Assembly: GCF_010906925.1 (NCBI RefSeq)
Contig: NZ_VTVE01000006.1
Coordinates: 32,159 to 96,158, forward strand
Reading direction: 5' to 3'
Length of the DNA: 64,000 bases
Origin: Pseudobutyrivibrio xylanivorans
GTDB lineage: Bacteria; Bacillota; Clostridia; Lachnospirales; Lachnospiraceae
Shown here: positions 43,836-53,499 of the stretch, piece by piece
How positions within the stretch are numbered: position 1 is the first letter of the stretch
Layout of the letters: every line of letters starts with the position of its first letter
Position numbers and translations under genes: made by a program
The notes under the pieces: model-generated
Database searches by the model: none
Seen by the model: only the letters and a program-made list of their open reading frames with translations
What the model was told of the DNA's origin: nothing

Positions 43836-44805
43836 TGTTCAAAGACTTGCAAATCTGATACTGATACTCATCAACATCCTTCTTCATAGCAAGTGCCTCA
43901 TCGATATCAAAGTCGATGAACTCACCGTGTCTGTAACCAACTACACGGTTAGTCTTGCCCTCGCAAAGAAGGTCAACTGCCATAGCACCCATTGTAGATG
44001 CATATACACGGTCCTTACATGTAGGTGAACCACCACGCTGCATGTGACCAAGAATAGTAGCACGTGTCTCAATACCTGTAGCTGCCTCGATACGCTTAGC
44101 CATAGAAGTAGAATGACCGATACCCTCAGCATTGATAATGATGTGGTGCTGCTTACCCTTCTTACGTCCCTCGATGATGTGATTAACAAGCTTCTGCTCA
44201 TCGTAATCATATCTCTCTGGAAGGAGAACATCCTCAGCACCGTTAGCAATACCGCACCAAAGAGCGATATAACCAGCGCCACGTCCCATAACCTCGATAA
44301 TAGAGCAACGCTCATGAGATGTAGATGTATCACGAACCTTATCGATAGCTTCCATAGCTGTGTTAACAGCTGTATCGAAACCGATTGTGTACTCTGTACA
44401 AGCAATATCAAGATCGATAGTACCTGGAAGACCGATTGTGTTAATTCCGAACTTAGAAATCTTCTGAGCACCCTTGAAAGAACCGTCACCACCGATAACA
44501 ACAAGACCGTCGATACCAGCTGCGATTGCATTCTTAGCTGCCTTCTCCTGATACTCAGGATCAAGCATCTCTAAACAACGTGCTGTCTGAAGAATAGTAC
44601 CACCACGCTGAATAGTCTCAGAAACGCTGTGTGCATTCATATCTATAATTTCACCAGAAAGAAGTCCCGCATAACCTCTTCTGATTCCCTTAACTGTCTT
44701 TCCTCTGGCAATAGCCTGACGAACAACGGCACGGATAGCCGCATTCATACCAGGGGCATCACCACCTGAAGTAAGAACACCGATAGTTTTTACTTTATCT
44801 GCCAT
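43819..44805 (-). CDS. pfkA: 6-phosphofructokinase (ATP-type)
   Basis: Phosphorylates fructose-6-phosphate, the committed glycolytic step. It has 328 aa. ATP site: TSGGDAPGMNAAIR. GGDGSFKGA and PGTID carry the two Gly residues that mark ATP over pyrophosphate use. The catalytic loop reads TIDLD, with Leu in place of the usual Asn, while both Asp residues are kept. Later motifs are EVMGRGAGYIA and LGHMQRGGSP. It follows dnaE by about 96 bases, a common gene order in Firmicutes. Confidence 0.95.
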   Translation of the reverse strand: MADKVKTIGVLTSGGDAPGMNAAIRAVVRQAIARGKTVKGIRRGYAGLLSGEIIDMNAHSVSETIQRGGTILQTARCLEMLDPEYQEKAAKNAIAAGIDGLVVIGGDGSFKGAQKISKFGINTIGLPGTIDLDIACTEYTIGFDTAVNTAMEAIDKVRDTSTSHERCSIIEVMGRGAGYIALWCGIANGAEDVLLPERYDYDEQKLVNHIIEGRKKGKQHHIIINAEGIGHSTSMAKRIEAATGIETRATILGHMQRGGSPTCKDRVYASTMGAMAVDLLCEGKTNRVVGYRHGEFIDFDIDEALAMKKDVDEYQYQICKSLNNDYKY

Positions 44806-44901
44806 TTTGATTATTCCTCCTAATATCCCGCTTCAAAACAATTCCTTGTAATTTTATACTCTTTTGTAAACGTTTTCAATAGGCATTTTATCAATTATTT
44901 G

Positions 44902-47900
44902 CTAGTATCTACGCTTTCCACTGTCGAATTTTATCTTCTTTTCCACCACCTGGACATTTTCCTGTCCAAAGTTTTGGTATAGAACCTCAAGATTTTCTAG
45001 GGAAGCAGCCAGCGTCCAGTTAGGACCCATACGCTTTATCGCCTTCTCTTCTGTAAGGTAAATAGCCAGTCCATCGCTTCCATCCATCTGTCTGATAATC
45101 TCAGTCAACTGGCCCTCTGCAGCTTCATAAGCATCTTTATTGGCAAAACGAATCCAAACTTCTCTTCCACAATCATCAAAAGATTTGATATCCTGACAAA
45201 TCAGCTTGGCATCCTTTTCTTCCTCAACCTGAACTCGACCCTGAATGAATACCTTATTACCCTCTGAAATTAGAGAGCGAGCCTTCTCATAGCTGTTAGG
45301 GAAAATAACCACCTCTACTGTGCCGGTCAAATCCTCCAAGTTGATAAATGCCATGGCCTTGCTCTGCTTGGTGTATTTAATAGTAACGCCACTAATCATG
45401 CCGCCAATTACAACCACACTATCATCTTCTACCGCTGCCTGACCTGTCTCATCATCCACCATAAACTGGGAAGCCTTTGCAGTAATATTTTTCTCAAGCA
45501 ATCCAATATAATCATCAAGAGGATGTCCACTTACATATACACCCATCAGCTCTTTTTCAAGGGCAAGCTTGATTTCCTTGTCAAATTCCTCTGCCTCAGG
45601 AAGGGCTATTTTCAAATCTTCTTTTTGCTCATCATTTGCAAAATCAAAAAGTGACATCTGCCCCTGAATGTTATTTTTCTTGCCACTGTTAACTGAATCT
45701 AATATAGAAGGGAAAATCAAACATTTCTGACGACGATTTCCTTCCATAGAATCAAGAGCGCCTGATTTAATCAGATTCTCAATAGTACGCTTGTTGGCGT
45801 CGTAGTTGCTAACGCGATTGATGAAGTCCTCCAAATCTCTGAATGGACCATTTTTCTCTCTGTCGTAAATAATAGCATCTATAGTATTGCGACCAACAGA
45901 TTTGATAGCGTAAAGGCCATATCGAATCTTGCCATCATCAACAGAGAATCTGCCGCTTCCGCTATTTACATCAGGAGGCAACACATCGATTCCGTTGGTT
46001 CTGCAGACTGCAATGTACTCAGAAACCTTGCCATTGTTATCGATAACAGATGTCATAAGGGCAGCCATGAACTCAAGTGGGTAGTATCTCTTGAGGTAAG
46101 CTGTCTGGATGGCAACAACCGCATAGGCTGCTGCATGACTCTTGTTAAATGCATACTTGGCAAAATCAACCATGTGGTCGTAAATCTTGTTGGCAACCTC
46201 TGCCGAGATGCCATTGGCCACGCAGCCAGGAATCTTAGTAATTTTGCCTGTGATGTGATTTTCAATCTGTCCACCGTTAACGAAAATCTCACGATTCTCT
46301 TCGATGACATATTGCTTTTTCTTACTCATGGCACGACGAATTTCATCAGCGCCACCAAGAGAATAACCTGCAAGCTGCTGAACTATCTGCATAACCTGCT
46401 CCTGATAAACAATACATCCGTAGGTCGGAGCAAGAATCGGCTCAAGCTGAGGACAGTCGTAGGTAATCTCCTCACCTGAGTTCTTTCCCTTAATGTAATC
46501 TGGAATGAAATCCATAGGACCTGGACGGTAAAGGGAAATACCAGCGATAACATCCTCGATAGAATGAGGCTTAAGCTCTTTCATGAAGTTCTTCATGCCG
46601 GTAGATTCCAGCTGGAAAACGCCCTCGCATTTACCTGCAGAAATCATATCCATAACAGCCTGGTCATTGTAATCAATCTCATCCATGTTAAGCTTCTTGC
46701 CGTAGTTTTTCTCCACAAGCTTAACAGCATCATTTATAACAGTGAGAGTTCTAAGGCCAAGGAAGTCCATCTTCAAAAGGCCAAGCTCTTCGATTGTAGT
46801 CATAACAAACTGGGTAACAATGGTACCATCACCGCCGCGAGAAAGTGGGACATACTCATCCATTGGCTTGCCGGCAATAACAACACCGGCAGCATGCATA
46901 CCAGTATTTCTAGGCAGACCCTCAAGTGTTCGGGCAACATCGATGAGATTTCTCACCTGATCATCAGCCTCGTAGAGAGCCTTCAACTCAGGATTCATGG
47001 AAAGAGCCTTGTCCAAGGTAACACCTAAATCGGTAGGAATCATCTTGGCTACGGAATCCACATATCCATAAGGTAAATCCATAACTCGACCTACGTCACG
47101 AATAACACCACGAGCCTTCAAAGTACCGAAGGTAACAATCTGAGTCACGCAGTCCTTACCGTATTTACGAACTACATAGTCAATAACCTCGCTGCGTCGC
47201 TCAAAGCAAAAATCAATATCTATATCAGGCATGCTGACACGCTCCGGATTAAGGAAACGCTCAAACACAAGTGAATATTTGATTGGATCAATATTAGTAA
47301 TACCTGTTGTGTAACTAACCAATGCTCCCGCCGCAGAACCACGACCTGGTCCAACAGGAATTCCATGGGTACGGGCATAGTTGATGAAATCCCATACTAT
47401 AAGGAAATAATCAACGTATCCCATATTTTTAATAACATCAAGCTCATACTCAAGACGAGGCTTTAGCTCCTCTGCTCTATCGCCATAGCGTCTATCAAGT
47501 CCCTCGTAGCAGAGCTTATTAAGATAAGTCCATGAATCATATCCCTCAGGCACCTCAAAATGAGGAAGTTTGGTCACGCCAAATTCAAACTCCACGTGAC
47601 ATCTATCAGCAATCTCCTGAGTGCGAGCAACTGCTTCCTTGGCGTAAGGGAAAAGCTCAAGCATCTCCTCCTCAGACTTAACATAAAACTCCTGAGTCTC
47701 AAATCTCATTCGATCCTCGTCGTTAAGCTTTTTGCCTGTCTGAATACAAAGCAGTACATCATGGCTGTCTGCATCCTCTCTATTTGTATAATGGCAGTCA
47801 TTGGTAACAACAAGAGGAATGCCTGTCTCACGAGAAAGTCGCATAAGCCCCTGATTAACAGTCTGCTGCTCGGGAATACCATGGTCCTGCATTTCAAGAT

Positions 47901-48414
47901 AATAGTTGCCCTCACCGAAAAGCTCTAAATATTTATGAGCAACTGCTTTTGCCTCATCATACTGCTGACGATTGAGAGCTCTTGCCACCTCACCTGCCAA
48001 GCAAGCAGACAGACAGATAATACCCTCGTGGTACTTCTCGAGAATCTCAAAATCCACACGTGGCTTGTAATAATAACCATCCACATATCCCGCTGAAACT
48101 ATCTTAATCAGATTCTGATAACCTGCATTATTCTCCGCCAATAAAATAAGGTGATAATATCTATCCTCACCCTGGACACGCTCACGGTCAAATCTAGAGC
48201 CAGGTGCCACATACACCTCGCAGCCAATAACAGGATTAATGCCTGCATTTTTACATTCTTTATAAAAATCAACTACACCATACATATTTCCATGGTCAGT
48301 GATTGCCGCAGCAGTCATGCCCATATCCACACACTTTTTTACATAGGATTTTATTTTATTTGAACCATCTAACAGTGAATATTCTGTATGGGTGTGCAGA
48401 TGTACAAAACTCAT
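44902..48414 (-). CDS. dnaE: DNA polymerase III alpha subunit
   Basis: Replicative polymerase subunit of the DnaE1 type, 1170 aa. The N-terminal PHP domain is FVHLHTHTEYSLLDGS. The palm carries the catalytic Asp triad (PDIDIDFCFERR) and GRGSAAGALVSY. Then come the fingers (GVFQLESTGM and YRPGPMDFIPDYIKG), the helix-hairpin-helix (YDANKRTIENLIKSGALDS), the beta-clamp motif region QGQMSLFDF, and an OB domain (VVIGGMISGVTIKYT). It starts 17 bases after holA. Confidence 0.97.
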   Translation of the reverse strand: MSFVHLHTHTEYSLLDGSNKIKSYVKKCVDMGMTAAAITDHGNMYGVVDFYKECKNAGINPVIGCEVYVAPGSRFDRERVQGEDRYYHLILLAENNAGYQNLIKIVSAGYVDGYYYKPRVDFEILEKYHEGIICLSACLAGEVARALNRQQYDEAKAVAHKYLELFGEGNYYLEMQDHGIPEQQTVNQGLMRLSRETGIPLVVTNDCHYTNREDADSHDVLLCIQTGKKLNDEDRMRFETQEFYVKSEEEMLELFPYAKEAVARTQEIADRCHVEFEFGVTKLPHFEVPEGYDSWTYLNKLCYEGLDRRYGDRAEELKPRLEYELDVIKNMGYVDYFLIVWDFINYARTHGIPVGPGRGSAAGALVSYTTGITNIDPIKYSLVFERFLNPERVSMPDIDIDFCFERRSEVIDYVVRKYGKDCVTQIVTFGTLKARGVIRDVGRVMDLPYGYVDSVAKMIPTDLGVTLDKALSMNPELKALYEADDQVRNLIDVARTLEGLPRNTGMHAAGVVIAGKPMDEYVPLSRGGDGTIVTQFVMTTIEELGLLKMDFLGLRTLTVINDAVKLVEKNYGKKLNMDEIDYNDQAVMDMISAGKCEGVFQLESTGMKNFMKELKPHSIEDVIAGISLYRPGPMDFIPDYIKGKNSGEEITYDCPQLEPILAPTYGCIVYQEQVMQIVQQLAGYSLGGADEIRRAMSKKKQYVIEENREIFVNGGQIENHITGKITKIPGCVANGISAEVANKIYDHMVDFAKYAFNKSHAAAYAVVAIQTAYLKRYYPLEFMAALMTSVIDNNGKVSEYIAVCRTNGIDVLPPDVNSGSGRFSVDDGKIRYGLYAIKSVGRNTIDAIIYDREKNGPFRDLEDFINRVSNYDANKRTIENLIKSGALDSMEGNRRQKCLIFPSILDSVNSGKKNNIQGQMSLFDFANDEQKEDLKIALPEAEEFDKEIKLALEKELMGVYVSGHPLDDYIGLLEKNITAKASQFMVDDETGQAAVEDDSVVVIGGMISGVTIKYTKQSKAMAFINLEDLTGTVEVVIFPNSYEKARSLISEGNKVFIQGRVQVEEEKDAKLICQDIKSFDDCGREVWIRFANKDAYEAAEGQLTEIIRQMDGSDGLAIYLTEEKAIKRMGPNWTLAASLENLEVLYQNFGQENVQVVEKKIKFDSGKRRY

Positions 48415-48431
48415 ACACTTTCCTTTCTAGC

Positions 48432-49466
48432 TTAAGAAGCCTTGCCTGCATATTTCATAATAAGCAGTTCAATAGCCATTTTATCATTTAAAAGTCCAGT
48501 ATTAATCTGCTGTAGATACTGGGCTGAATCATTCAAAATACCGTCAATCTCTGATATAGTCATAAGCTTGGCTCTAGGGATTGTCATCTTGATACCGTAC
48601 TCACTTTTCGCTCCCATTTTATTTGCAATGGTGCGATAATCATCACCTGCATCGTACAATTCTTTGATTACACGCATGCGTCTAAACTCAGCAATCAAAG
48701 CACCTAAAATCTCTCTTGGATTAGTATCAAGAGCCAAATGCTTTTGGTAAATGTCCATGGTCTGTCTCAAATTTTTCTCTGAAATGGAATTAACCAAATC
48801 AAATACCTTGGACTCTACGCCGGCAACACATATAGCAGACACATCCTCAGATAGAATCTGCTCTCTGTCGCCCACGTAACTAATGAGCTTTTCAAGCTCT
48901 GTATCCATGTTGCTCATGTTGGCATGGGTCATCTTAAGGAAAAGCTGAAAAGCATCCTGCTTCATCATCTTGCCCTCCGCCTTAAGCTTGGCGCCAATCC
49001 ATTTAGCTAAGTCCGCATCATTTAGCATGGTAAACTCAACTGCAAGTCCAGCTGAGCTTGCTATCTTAAATAGCTTGCTGCGGCCAATTCCAGCATCCTC
49101 AAGTACGATGAAAATAACATGAGGTGGCAATGCTGCAAAATACTCTATTAAATCCGGCTCATCTTTTTTCTTAGCGGTAGCAGATCTGCTAGCCAGATTG
49201 CATCTCTCTAAAAGAATAACTCTATACTGAGTGCCATCAGCACCTACAGGCTTGGCAAAAAAAGGCATGGTCTCAGCCAAATCGATAATCTCTCTATCAC
49301 TGATATCCTTGCCATGATATTTGGAGAAATTCATAGTATCTCCCTCGTTGACAAGAGCCTTAATCAGCTTGTCCTTAAACTGCTGCTTCAGGTATTCCTC
49401 GTCTCCGTAGAGCAAATATAAATTTCTAAATTTTTCATTTTTAATATCTTCGTTAATTCTTCTCAT
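48432..49466 (-). CDS. holA: DNA polymerase III delta subunit
   Basis: Clamp-loader subunit that opens the beta clamp. It has 344 aa: an N-terminal degenerate AAA+ domain (NLYLLYGDEEYLKQQFKD; the clamp-contact motif LAETMPFFAK), a central lid with ALDTNPREILGALIAEFRRM and a C-terminal collar. It is directly upstream of dnaE. Confidence 0.93.
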   Translation of the reverse strand: MRRINEDIKNEKFRNLYLLYGDEEYLKQQFKDKLIKALVNEGDTMNFSKYHGKDISDREIIDLAETMPFFAKPVGADGTQYRVILLERCNLASRSATAKKKDEPDLIEYFAALPPHVIFIVLEDAGIGRSKLFKIASSAGLAVEFTMLNDADLAKWIGAKLKAEGKMMKQDAFQLFLKMTHANMSNMDTELEKLISYVGDREQILSEDVSAICVAGVESKVFDLVNSISEKNLRQTMDIYQKHLALDTNPREILGALIAEFRRMRVIKELYDAGDDYRTIANKMGAKSEYGIKMTIPRAKLMTISEIDGILNDSAQYLQQINTGLLNDKMAIELLIMKYAGKAS

Positions 49467-49610
49467 ACACTATTATTCCAAATCCTAATAGGCCATTTGC
49501 CCTCGATTTTTATTGTATCAGATTTCATGTTTTTATCACAGTTTATTCAAACATACATTGTATTCTATAGGTACTGAAACTCAAATATTTCACCTACAGG
49601 AGGATGGCTC

Positions 49611-49973
49611 ATGGATAGCAGAGAAGACCTGATAAAAGGATTAAGTCAAGCAATGAATGGCTCTAAAGAAGATGAACTGGGCCGTCAGTTTTTCGCAGAC
49701 ACCAACACCCTTAGAACTGGTGCCGCAGGTGGCAATACTGAAGTCAGTGTTTTAGTGTCTAAGGAAGAATTTGCAGGTATTGCAACTGGCCTTGTAAAAT
49801 ACCATATTACAGACAGACGTGGCATCGAAGAAGGTAATGACATTATTTTCAATGAAGTAGAATCTGATGGATTTACCCAGACAGGCCACAAGCTGACAAA
49901 ACGAGTTATCAATGTAAAATCCTATCTGCAGGTCAAGGGCCTAAAAGACGGTTTTTCTATTGTTTCTTTTTAA
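49611..49973 (+). CDS. ASCH/DUF3850-like small protein
   Basis: A 120-aa soluble protein. The second half (VKYHITDRRGIEEGNDIIFN ... GHKLTKRVINVKS ... GLKDGFSIVSF) follows the pattern of DUF3850/ASCH-type RNA-binding domains: Arg before a charged turn, a G-D strand, T-x-R-x-V, then GLKDGY/F. AGGAGG lies 7 bases before the ATG and a terminator follows. Role unknown. Confidence 0.6.
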   Translation: MDSREDLIKGLSQAMNGSKEDELGRQFFADTNTLRTGAAGGNTEVSVLVSKEEFAGIATGLVKYHITDRRGIEEGNDIIFNEVESDGFTQTGHKLTKRVINVKSYLQVKGLKDGFSIVSF

Positions 49974-50017
49974 TTAATATTTGAATGTAAAATGCGCCAT
50001 TGGCGCTAAATTATAAA

Positions 50018-50065
50018 GGGCTTTGGTACCTCCCAGTTTAGTTGGATCCCAAAGCCCATTTTTTT
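50018..50065 (+). terminator. Terminator after ASCH-like gene
   Basis: GGGCTTTGG pairs perfectly with CCAAAGCCC over a 22-base loop, then ATTTTTTT. Confidence 0.75.
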
Positions 50066-50084
50066 GCAATGCAAAACTCTATTT
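50062..50084 (-). repeat. Short palindromic motif, copy C
   Basis: On the minus strand AAATAGAGTTTTGCATTGCA followed by AAA, matching 33436-33460 apart from one base. It overlaps the DHH gene's stop codon and the T run of the convergent terminator. Confidence 0.55.
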
Positions 50085-51621
50085 ATTCTATTATTTCGTA
50101 TGTCTTGCTGAAAATATCTCGCTCTATGATGTAAACATCTGAAGTATCGGTCTTTGATACTGCCATAAAATCTCCCGGCTTGCCAAGGTAATAGCTATCT
50201 GGGTCCCAGCGAGTAAATACCTTTGTACGTATCTTGATTTCTTTGGCATAAATCTCACCGGTGCCAAGGGAAATACATGAATGAGCAAATGGCAATAGAT
50301 TCTCGCTATCACCAGTCTCCACAGCCTTGATGGTAGGCGCATACTCGCCCGGATAATTGTAAGGCTCTGATGTAGGCTCATACTTTTTAATGAAATCATC
50401 CCATTTCATAGGATAAATCTCACCCTGAATACCAATAGCAATAACAGTATCGTCAGTAACTGGCATATCCACGTCACCCTCAAGGGTACGAATAATGCTG
50501 CGAGTACCTGCAGGCACCACATCTGTGGCCTTCACATAGCCCACCTTAATTCGCTTCTTGCGATATGACTGCATACTAGAAGTATCTGCCTTATAGCTGT
50601 CAGCATAGATAATCTCAGTATTTCTAAAGTAAGAATGCATACGGCTTCTGAAGAACTGTTGAATAGTAGGAGCGGCATAGTCCATTTCCTGAAGCTCTAA
50701 TAGCGCACGTCTGATAGAACCACCAGCCTTTACTCTGTGTCCACCACCATCTCCAACACCGTTGCAGATAAACTTAGCTAGCTCGTCAGCCTTTACCTCT
50801 CTGACGCAGCTTCGTACTGATATTTTGATACCACCCTCGTGAATAGAGTAGACAAGACAACAGTCCACATCCTCCACCTCAAGCAACATATCAGAAATGA
50901 TACCAAGGACATTAGGGTCACAAGGGTCAGTTTTTACTATCGTATAATGGTAATCCCTGTAATACTCAGAGCCAAGCAGAGCAATACCTGCTATTCTCAG
51001 CTCATCCTGAGATATATTGGAATTTTTAAATTTGGTAATGATAGATACGCTATATTTTAATTCGTCTCGCATATCCATATCCAGAGGATGGTGTACCTCT
51101 GAGAAATTGTTGCTATCTGTCATTAATCCATAATACAAGGCAGTTGCCAATAGAATATCATCATTTACCGGAAACTCCTCTTGACGAAGCATATCCCAAA
51201 CAACCGTCGCACAACTAGCCTGATAAGAACGCACCTCTGAAAGCTCTGGTAAAACTCGAGAAACCTGATGATGATCAATGATGGCAATATTTTTCGCTTC
51301 GAACTTTTGAATATTGCCCTCTCCATACTGACTGTCCACTGTGACAATCACATCTGGAAGAATGTCTTTTTCTATATTAAGCAATTCATTGAGCTGCTCC
51401 TGATAGCGCACATAATGAACTTTAATGGACAAATCAGAAACCATCAGCTTTAGGTTGCTCTTGGAAATCTCAAAATTGCCGCCGTAAATAAACCTGACAT
51501 TTTTCCCTTTTGACTTGAGGTATTTGACTACTGCATAACCAGAAGCCAAAGCATCTGCATCAGGATTGTTGTGGCACTGAACTATTATATTTTCGAATTC
51601 TAATAACTGTGATAATCTCAT
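50083..51621 (-). CDS. DHH-family phosphoesterase
   Basis: A 512-aa protein. DHH motifs: HNNPDADALASG, VTVDSQYGEG, IIDHHQVS and the DHHA1 motif GVGDGGGHRVKAGG, all with metal ligands intact. This is the plan of NrnA-type nano-RNase/pAp phosphatase or cyclic-dinucleotide linear product hydrolases. A C-terminal extension of about 170 residues is not recognised. The start at 51621 (MRLSQLLEF) is chosen because the longer reading from 51702 runs through the terminator of the upstream gene. There is no Shine-Dalgarno; a TATAAT lies six bases before the ATG. Confidence 0.85.
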   Translation of the reverse strand: MRLSQLLEFENIIVQCHNNPDADALASGYAVVKYLKSKGKNVRFIYGGNFEISKSNLKLMVSDLSIKVHYVRYQEQLNELLNIEKDILPDVIVTVDSQYGEGNIQKFEAKNIAIIDHHQVSRVLPELSEVRSYQASCATVVWDMLRQEEFPVNDDILLATALYYGLMTDSNNFSEVHHPLDMDMRDELKYSVSIITKFKNSNISQDELRIAGIALLGSEYYRDYHYTIVKTDPCDPNVLGIISDMLLEVEDVDCCLVYSIHEGGIKISVRSCVREVKADELAKFICNGVGDGGGHRVKAGGSIRRALLELQEMDYAAPTIQQFFRSRMHSYFRNTEIIYADSYKADTSSMQSYRKKRIKVGYVKATDVVPAGTRSIIRTLEGDVDMPVTDDTVIAIGIQGEIYPMKWDDFIKKYEPTSEPYNYPGEYAPTIKAVETGDSENLLPFAHSCISLGTGEIYAKEIKIRTKVFTRWDPDSYYLGKPGDFMAVSKTDTSDVYIIERDIFSKTYEIIE

Positions 51622-51627
51622 GAAATT

Positions 51628-51633
51628 ATTATA
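51628..51633 (-). promoter_or_regulatory. -10 element adjacent to the DHH start codon
   Basis: A perfect TATAAT ends six bases before the ATG at 51621, so transcription would begin at or next to the A of ATG. The -35 (TTTATT) is weak. Confidence 0.4.
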
Positions 51634-51669
51634 ATTTTTTTCATGTTGAAAATAAAGTACGAAAGCCGG

Positions 51670-51700
51670 AAAAAAAGGAGCCTGGATTTCTCCAGACTCC
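51670..51700 (-). terminator. Terminator after the GGDEF-EAL gene
   Basis: Minus-strand GGAGTCTGGA pairs with TCCAGGCTCC (one mismatch) over a 4-base loop, then seven T. Confidence 0.85.
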
Positions 51701-51712
51701 ATTAAAAATCAG

Positions 51713-53446
51713 TTATCCTAACTCTTCCCATTCATACCCCTTAGCGTACATAGAATCAATTAACGCATCCAGTGGCATTGGCTTTGAAAAATAGTATCCC
51801 TGAGCCATGTTGCATCCGATTTCCTTTAAGAATTCATAGCTTTCCTCAGTCTCAACGCCCTCGCAAAGCGGAAGAATTCCCATGGCATTGGTAGCACTTA
51901 CAATGTATTTCATAAGAGGCTTTGATTTTGGATTTTTCTCGTAACCTCTTAAAAATACCATATCAAGCTTTAGTACATCGAACTCATACTCAGCAATAGT
52001 GTTAAGTGACGAGTAGCCACTTCCAAAATCATCAATCCAAACATCAAAGTCGGCTTCTCTAATCTTCTTAGTGGCATCCTTGATAATACCTGTATTATCA
52101 TTAAATGCGCTCTCAGTAATTTCCACCTCAAGCATATTATGCGGAATCTGATATATCTCACAGAAATCAGAAAGCAGCTTAAACACATCACAGACTTCAA
52201 AATCAAGTCTTGACACATTGATAGAAACTGGAACCAGCTCCTCCCCCTGGTCGGCAAGCCTCCTGATATCCTGACATACTTTTTTTACCACGAATTCATC
52301 TACAAAATGAATCAAGTGGAATTTCTCCAGTGTTTCCACGAAATAGCTAGGAGGAAGCATTCCATCATTTGGATCAATCCATCTAACAAGAGCCTCGTAT
52401 CCGCATATTTTACCAGTCTCCACACGAATAATAGGCTGGTAGAATACCTTTATATAGTCATTGGCAATAGCCTCATCAATATGGTCAACAACAAACTGTT
52501 GTCGGCGCAAGCCATCACGGATTATGTCATCGTAAATACAATAATTTACATCATGACGATTCTTTATACTGTTACAAGCCAGGCGAGCATGATCACATGC
52601 TAAACCCACCTCAGCGTGAGGGTCCTCCATGAAATAAATACCAGCCTTGACCTTTACCTTTTTATTTACATCCTCTGTAAGAAGCATCTTTCTGTAGATT
52701 TCTTCTACATTTTCAATTACCTCATCCTTTGGAGTGGTTGTAAATACAACAAAGTGGTCATCAGAGAATCTGGCTACAGTAGCGCCGCTAAAAACTGTCC
52801 TGATTGTCTTTCCCAAGTCCTTTAGGATTTCGTCACCCATGATAAATCCATGGCGCTCGTTGTAAAGTTTGAAATTTGGAATATCAAAATGAATAAAGGC
52901 CACATCCTGACGTCTAAAATCCGGTGAATTCAGAAGCACCTGAACCTTGTTATAGAAAAATGCCATGGTAAGCAAGCCGGTCAGCTCATCGGTCTCACGG
53001 TTGGCGGCAAGTACTTCTGCCTCAGCAAACGAGTTGCTAGCATTGTTGGCGTACTCATTCTCCTCAACATCCACTATGAATACATAGTAAAAGCTTCGGC
53101 CATTTGGCCAGTGTAAAAGATGTCCAAAGTCCTCTATATATCTGACATCGCCATTCTTAGGAATAATTCTATATCTCACATAATCGTGGCGCTTCTCAGC
53201 GTAGATAGTTTGAGCTTCTATCTGATTTTCAATCTTGTGAAAATCATCAGGATGAACCATCCCCTTAAATGTGCCATCCACGTACTCTAAAAATTCATCA
53301 AAAGTTTTGCAACCAAAGAGCCTAATTACATTCTCATCTGCAAAGAGTATTTGCTCATTTCCGCCTGCTTCATATATGAAAAATCCACCTGGTAAACCAA
53401 CTGGCAAACGCCCACTCATATCTGTAATGTAGTAATTGTCACTCAT
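51713..53446 (-). CDS. PAS-GGDEF(degenerate)-EAL c-di-GMP phosphodiesterase
   Basis: A 577-aa cytoplasmic protein. It has a PAS-like domain (about 15-130, FIYEAGGNEQILFADENVI), a GGDEF domain whose signature reads RFSDDHF and is therefore probably not a cyclase, and an EAL domain. The EAL residues look intact: GYEALVRW, SINVSRLDFE, VEITESAF, WIDDFGSGYSS, LKLD and CEGVETEE. So it should hydrolyse c-di-GMP, perhaps tuned by the degenerate domain and the PAS ligand. GGGGGG precedes the ATG. Confidence 0.88.
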   Translation of the reverse strand: MSDNYYITDMSGRLPVGLPGGFFIYEAGGNEQILFADENVIRLFGCKTFDEFLEYVDGTFKGMVHPDDFHKIENQIEAQTIYAEKRHDYVRYRIIPKNGDVRYIEDFGHLLHWPNGRSFYYVFIVDVEENEYANNASNSFAEAEVLAANRETDELTGLLTMAFFYNKVQVLLNSPDFRRQDVAFIHFDIPNFKLYNERHGFIMGDEILKDLGKTIRTVFSGATVARFSDDHFVVFTTTPKDEVIENVEEIYRKMLLTEDVNKKVKVKAGIYFMEDPHAEVGLACDHARLACNSIKNRHDVNYCIYDDIIRDGLRRQQFVVDHIDEAIANDYIKVFYQPIIRVETGKICGYEALVRWIDPNDGMLPPSYFVETLEKFHLIHFVDEFVVKKVCQDIRRLADQGEELVPVSINVSRLDFEVCDVFKLLSDFCEIYQIPHNMLEVEITESAFNDNTGIIKDATKKIREADFDVWIDDFGSGYSSLNTIAEYEFDVLKLDMVFLRGYEKNPKSKPLMKYIVSATNAMGILPLCEGVETEESYEFLKEIGCNMAQGYYFSKPMPLDALIDSMYAKGYEWEELG

Positions 53447-53499
53447 AGCTACCCCCCGGCCTTTAAGACACAGTCAACCTATTTTTGTTGATTGTAGCA

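Noticed and set aside
43941..44564. 207-aa same-strand ORF inside pfkA
   Set aside because: It is an out-of-frame reading of pfkA; composition is Leu/Val/Arg/Ser-rich noise.
43819..44805. Pyrophosphate-dependent phosphofructokinase
   Set aside because: GGDGS and PGTID carry Gly at both positions that mark ATP use; the Asn-to-Leu change in TIDLD does not concern the donor choice.
51622..51702. N-terminal extension of the DHH protein
   Set aside because: It runs through the terminator hairpin and T run of the upstream GGDEF-EAL gene.
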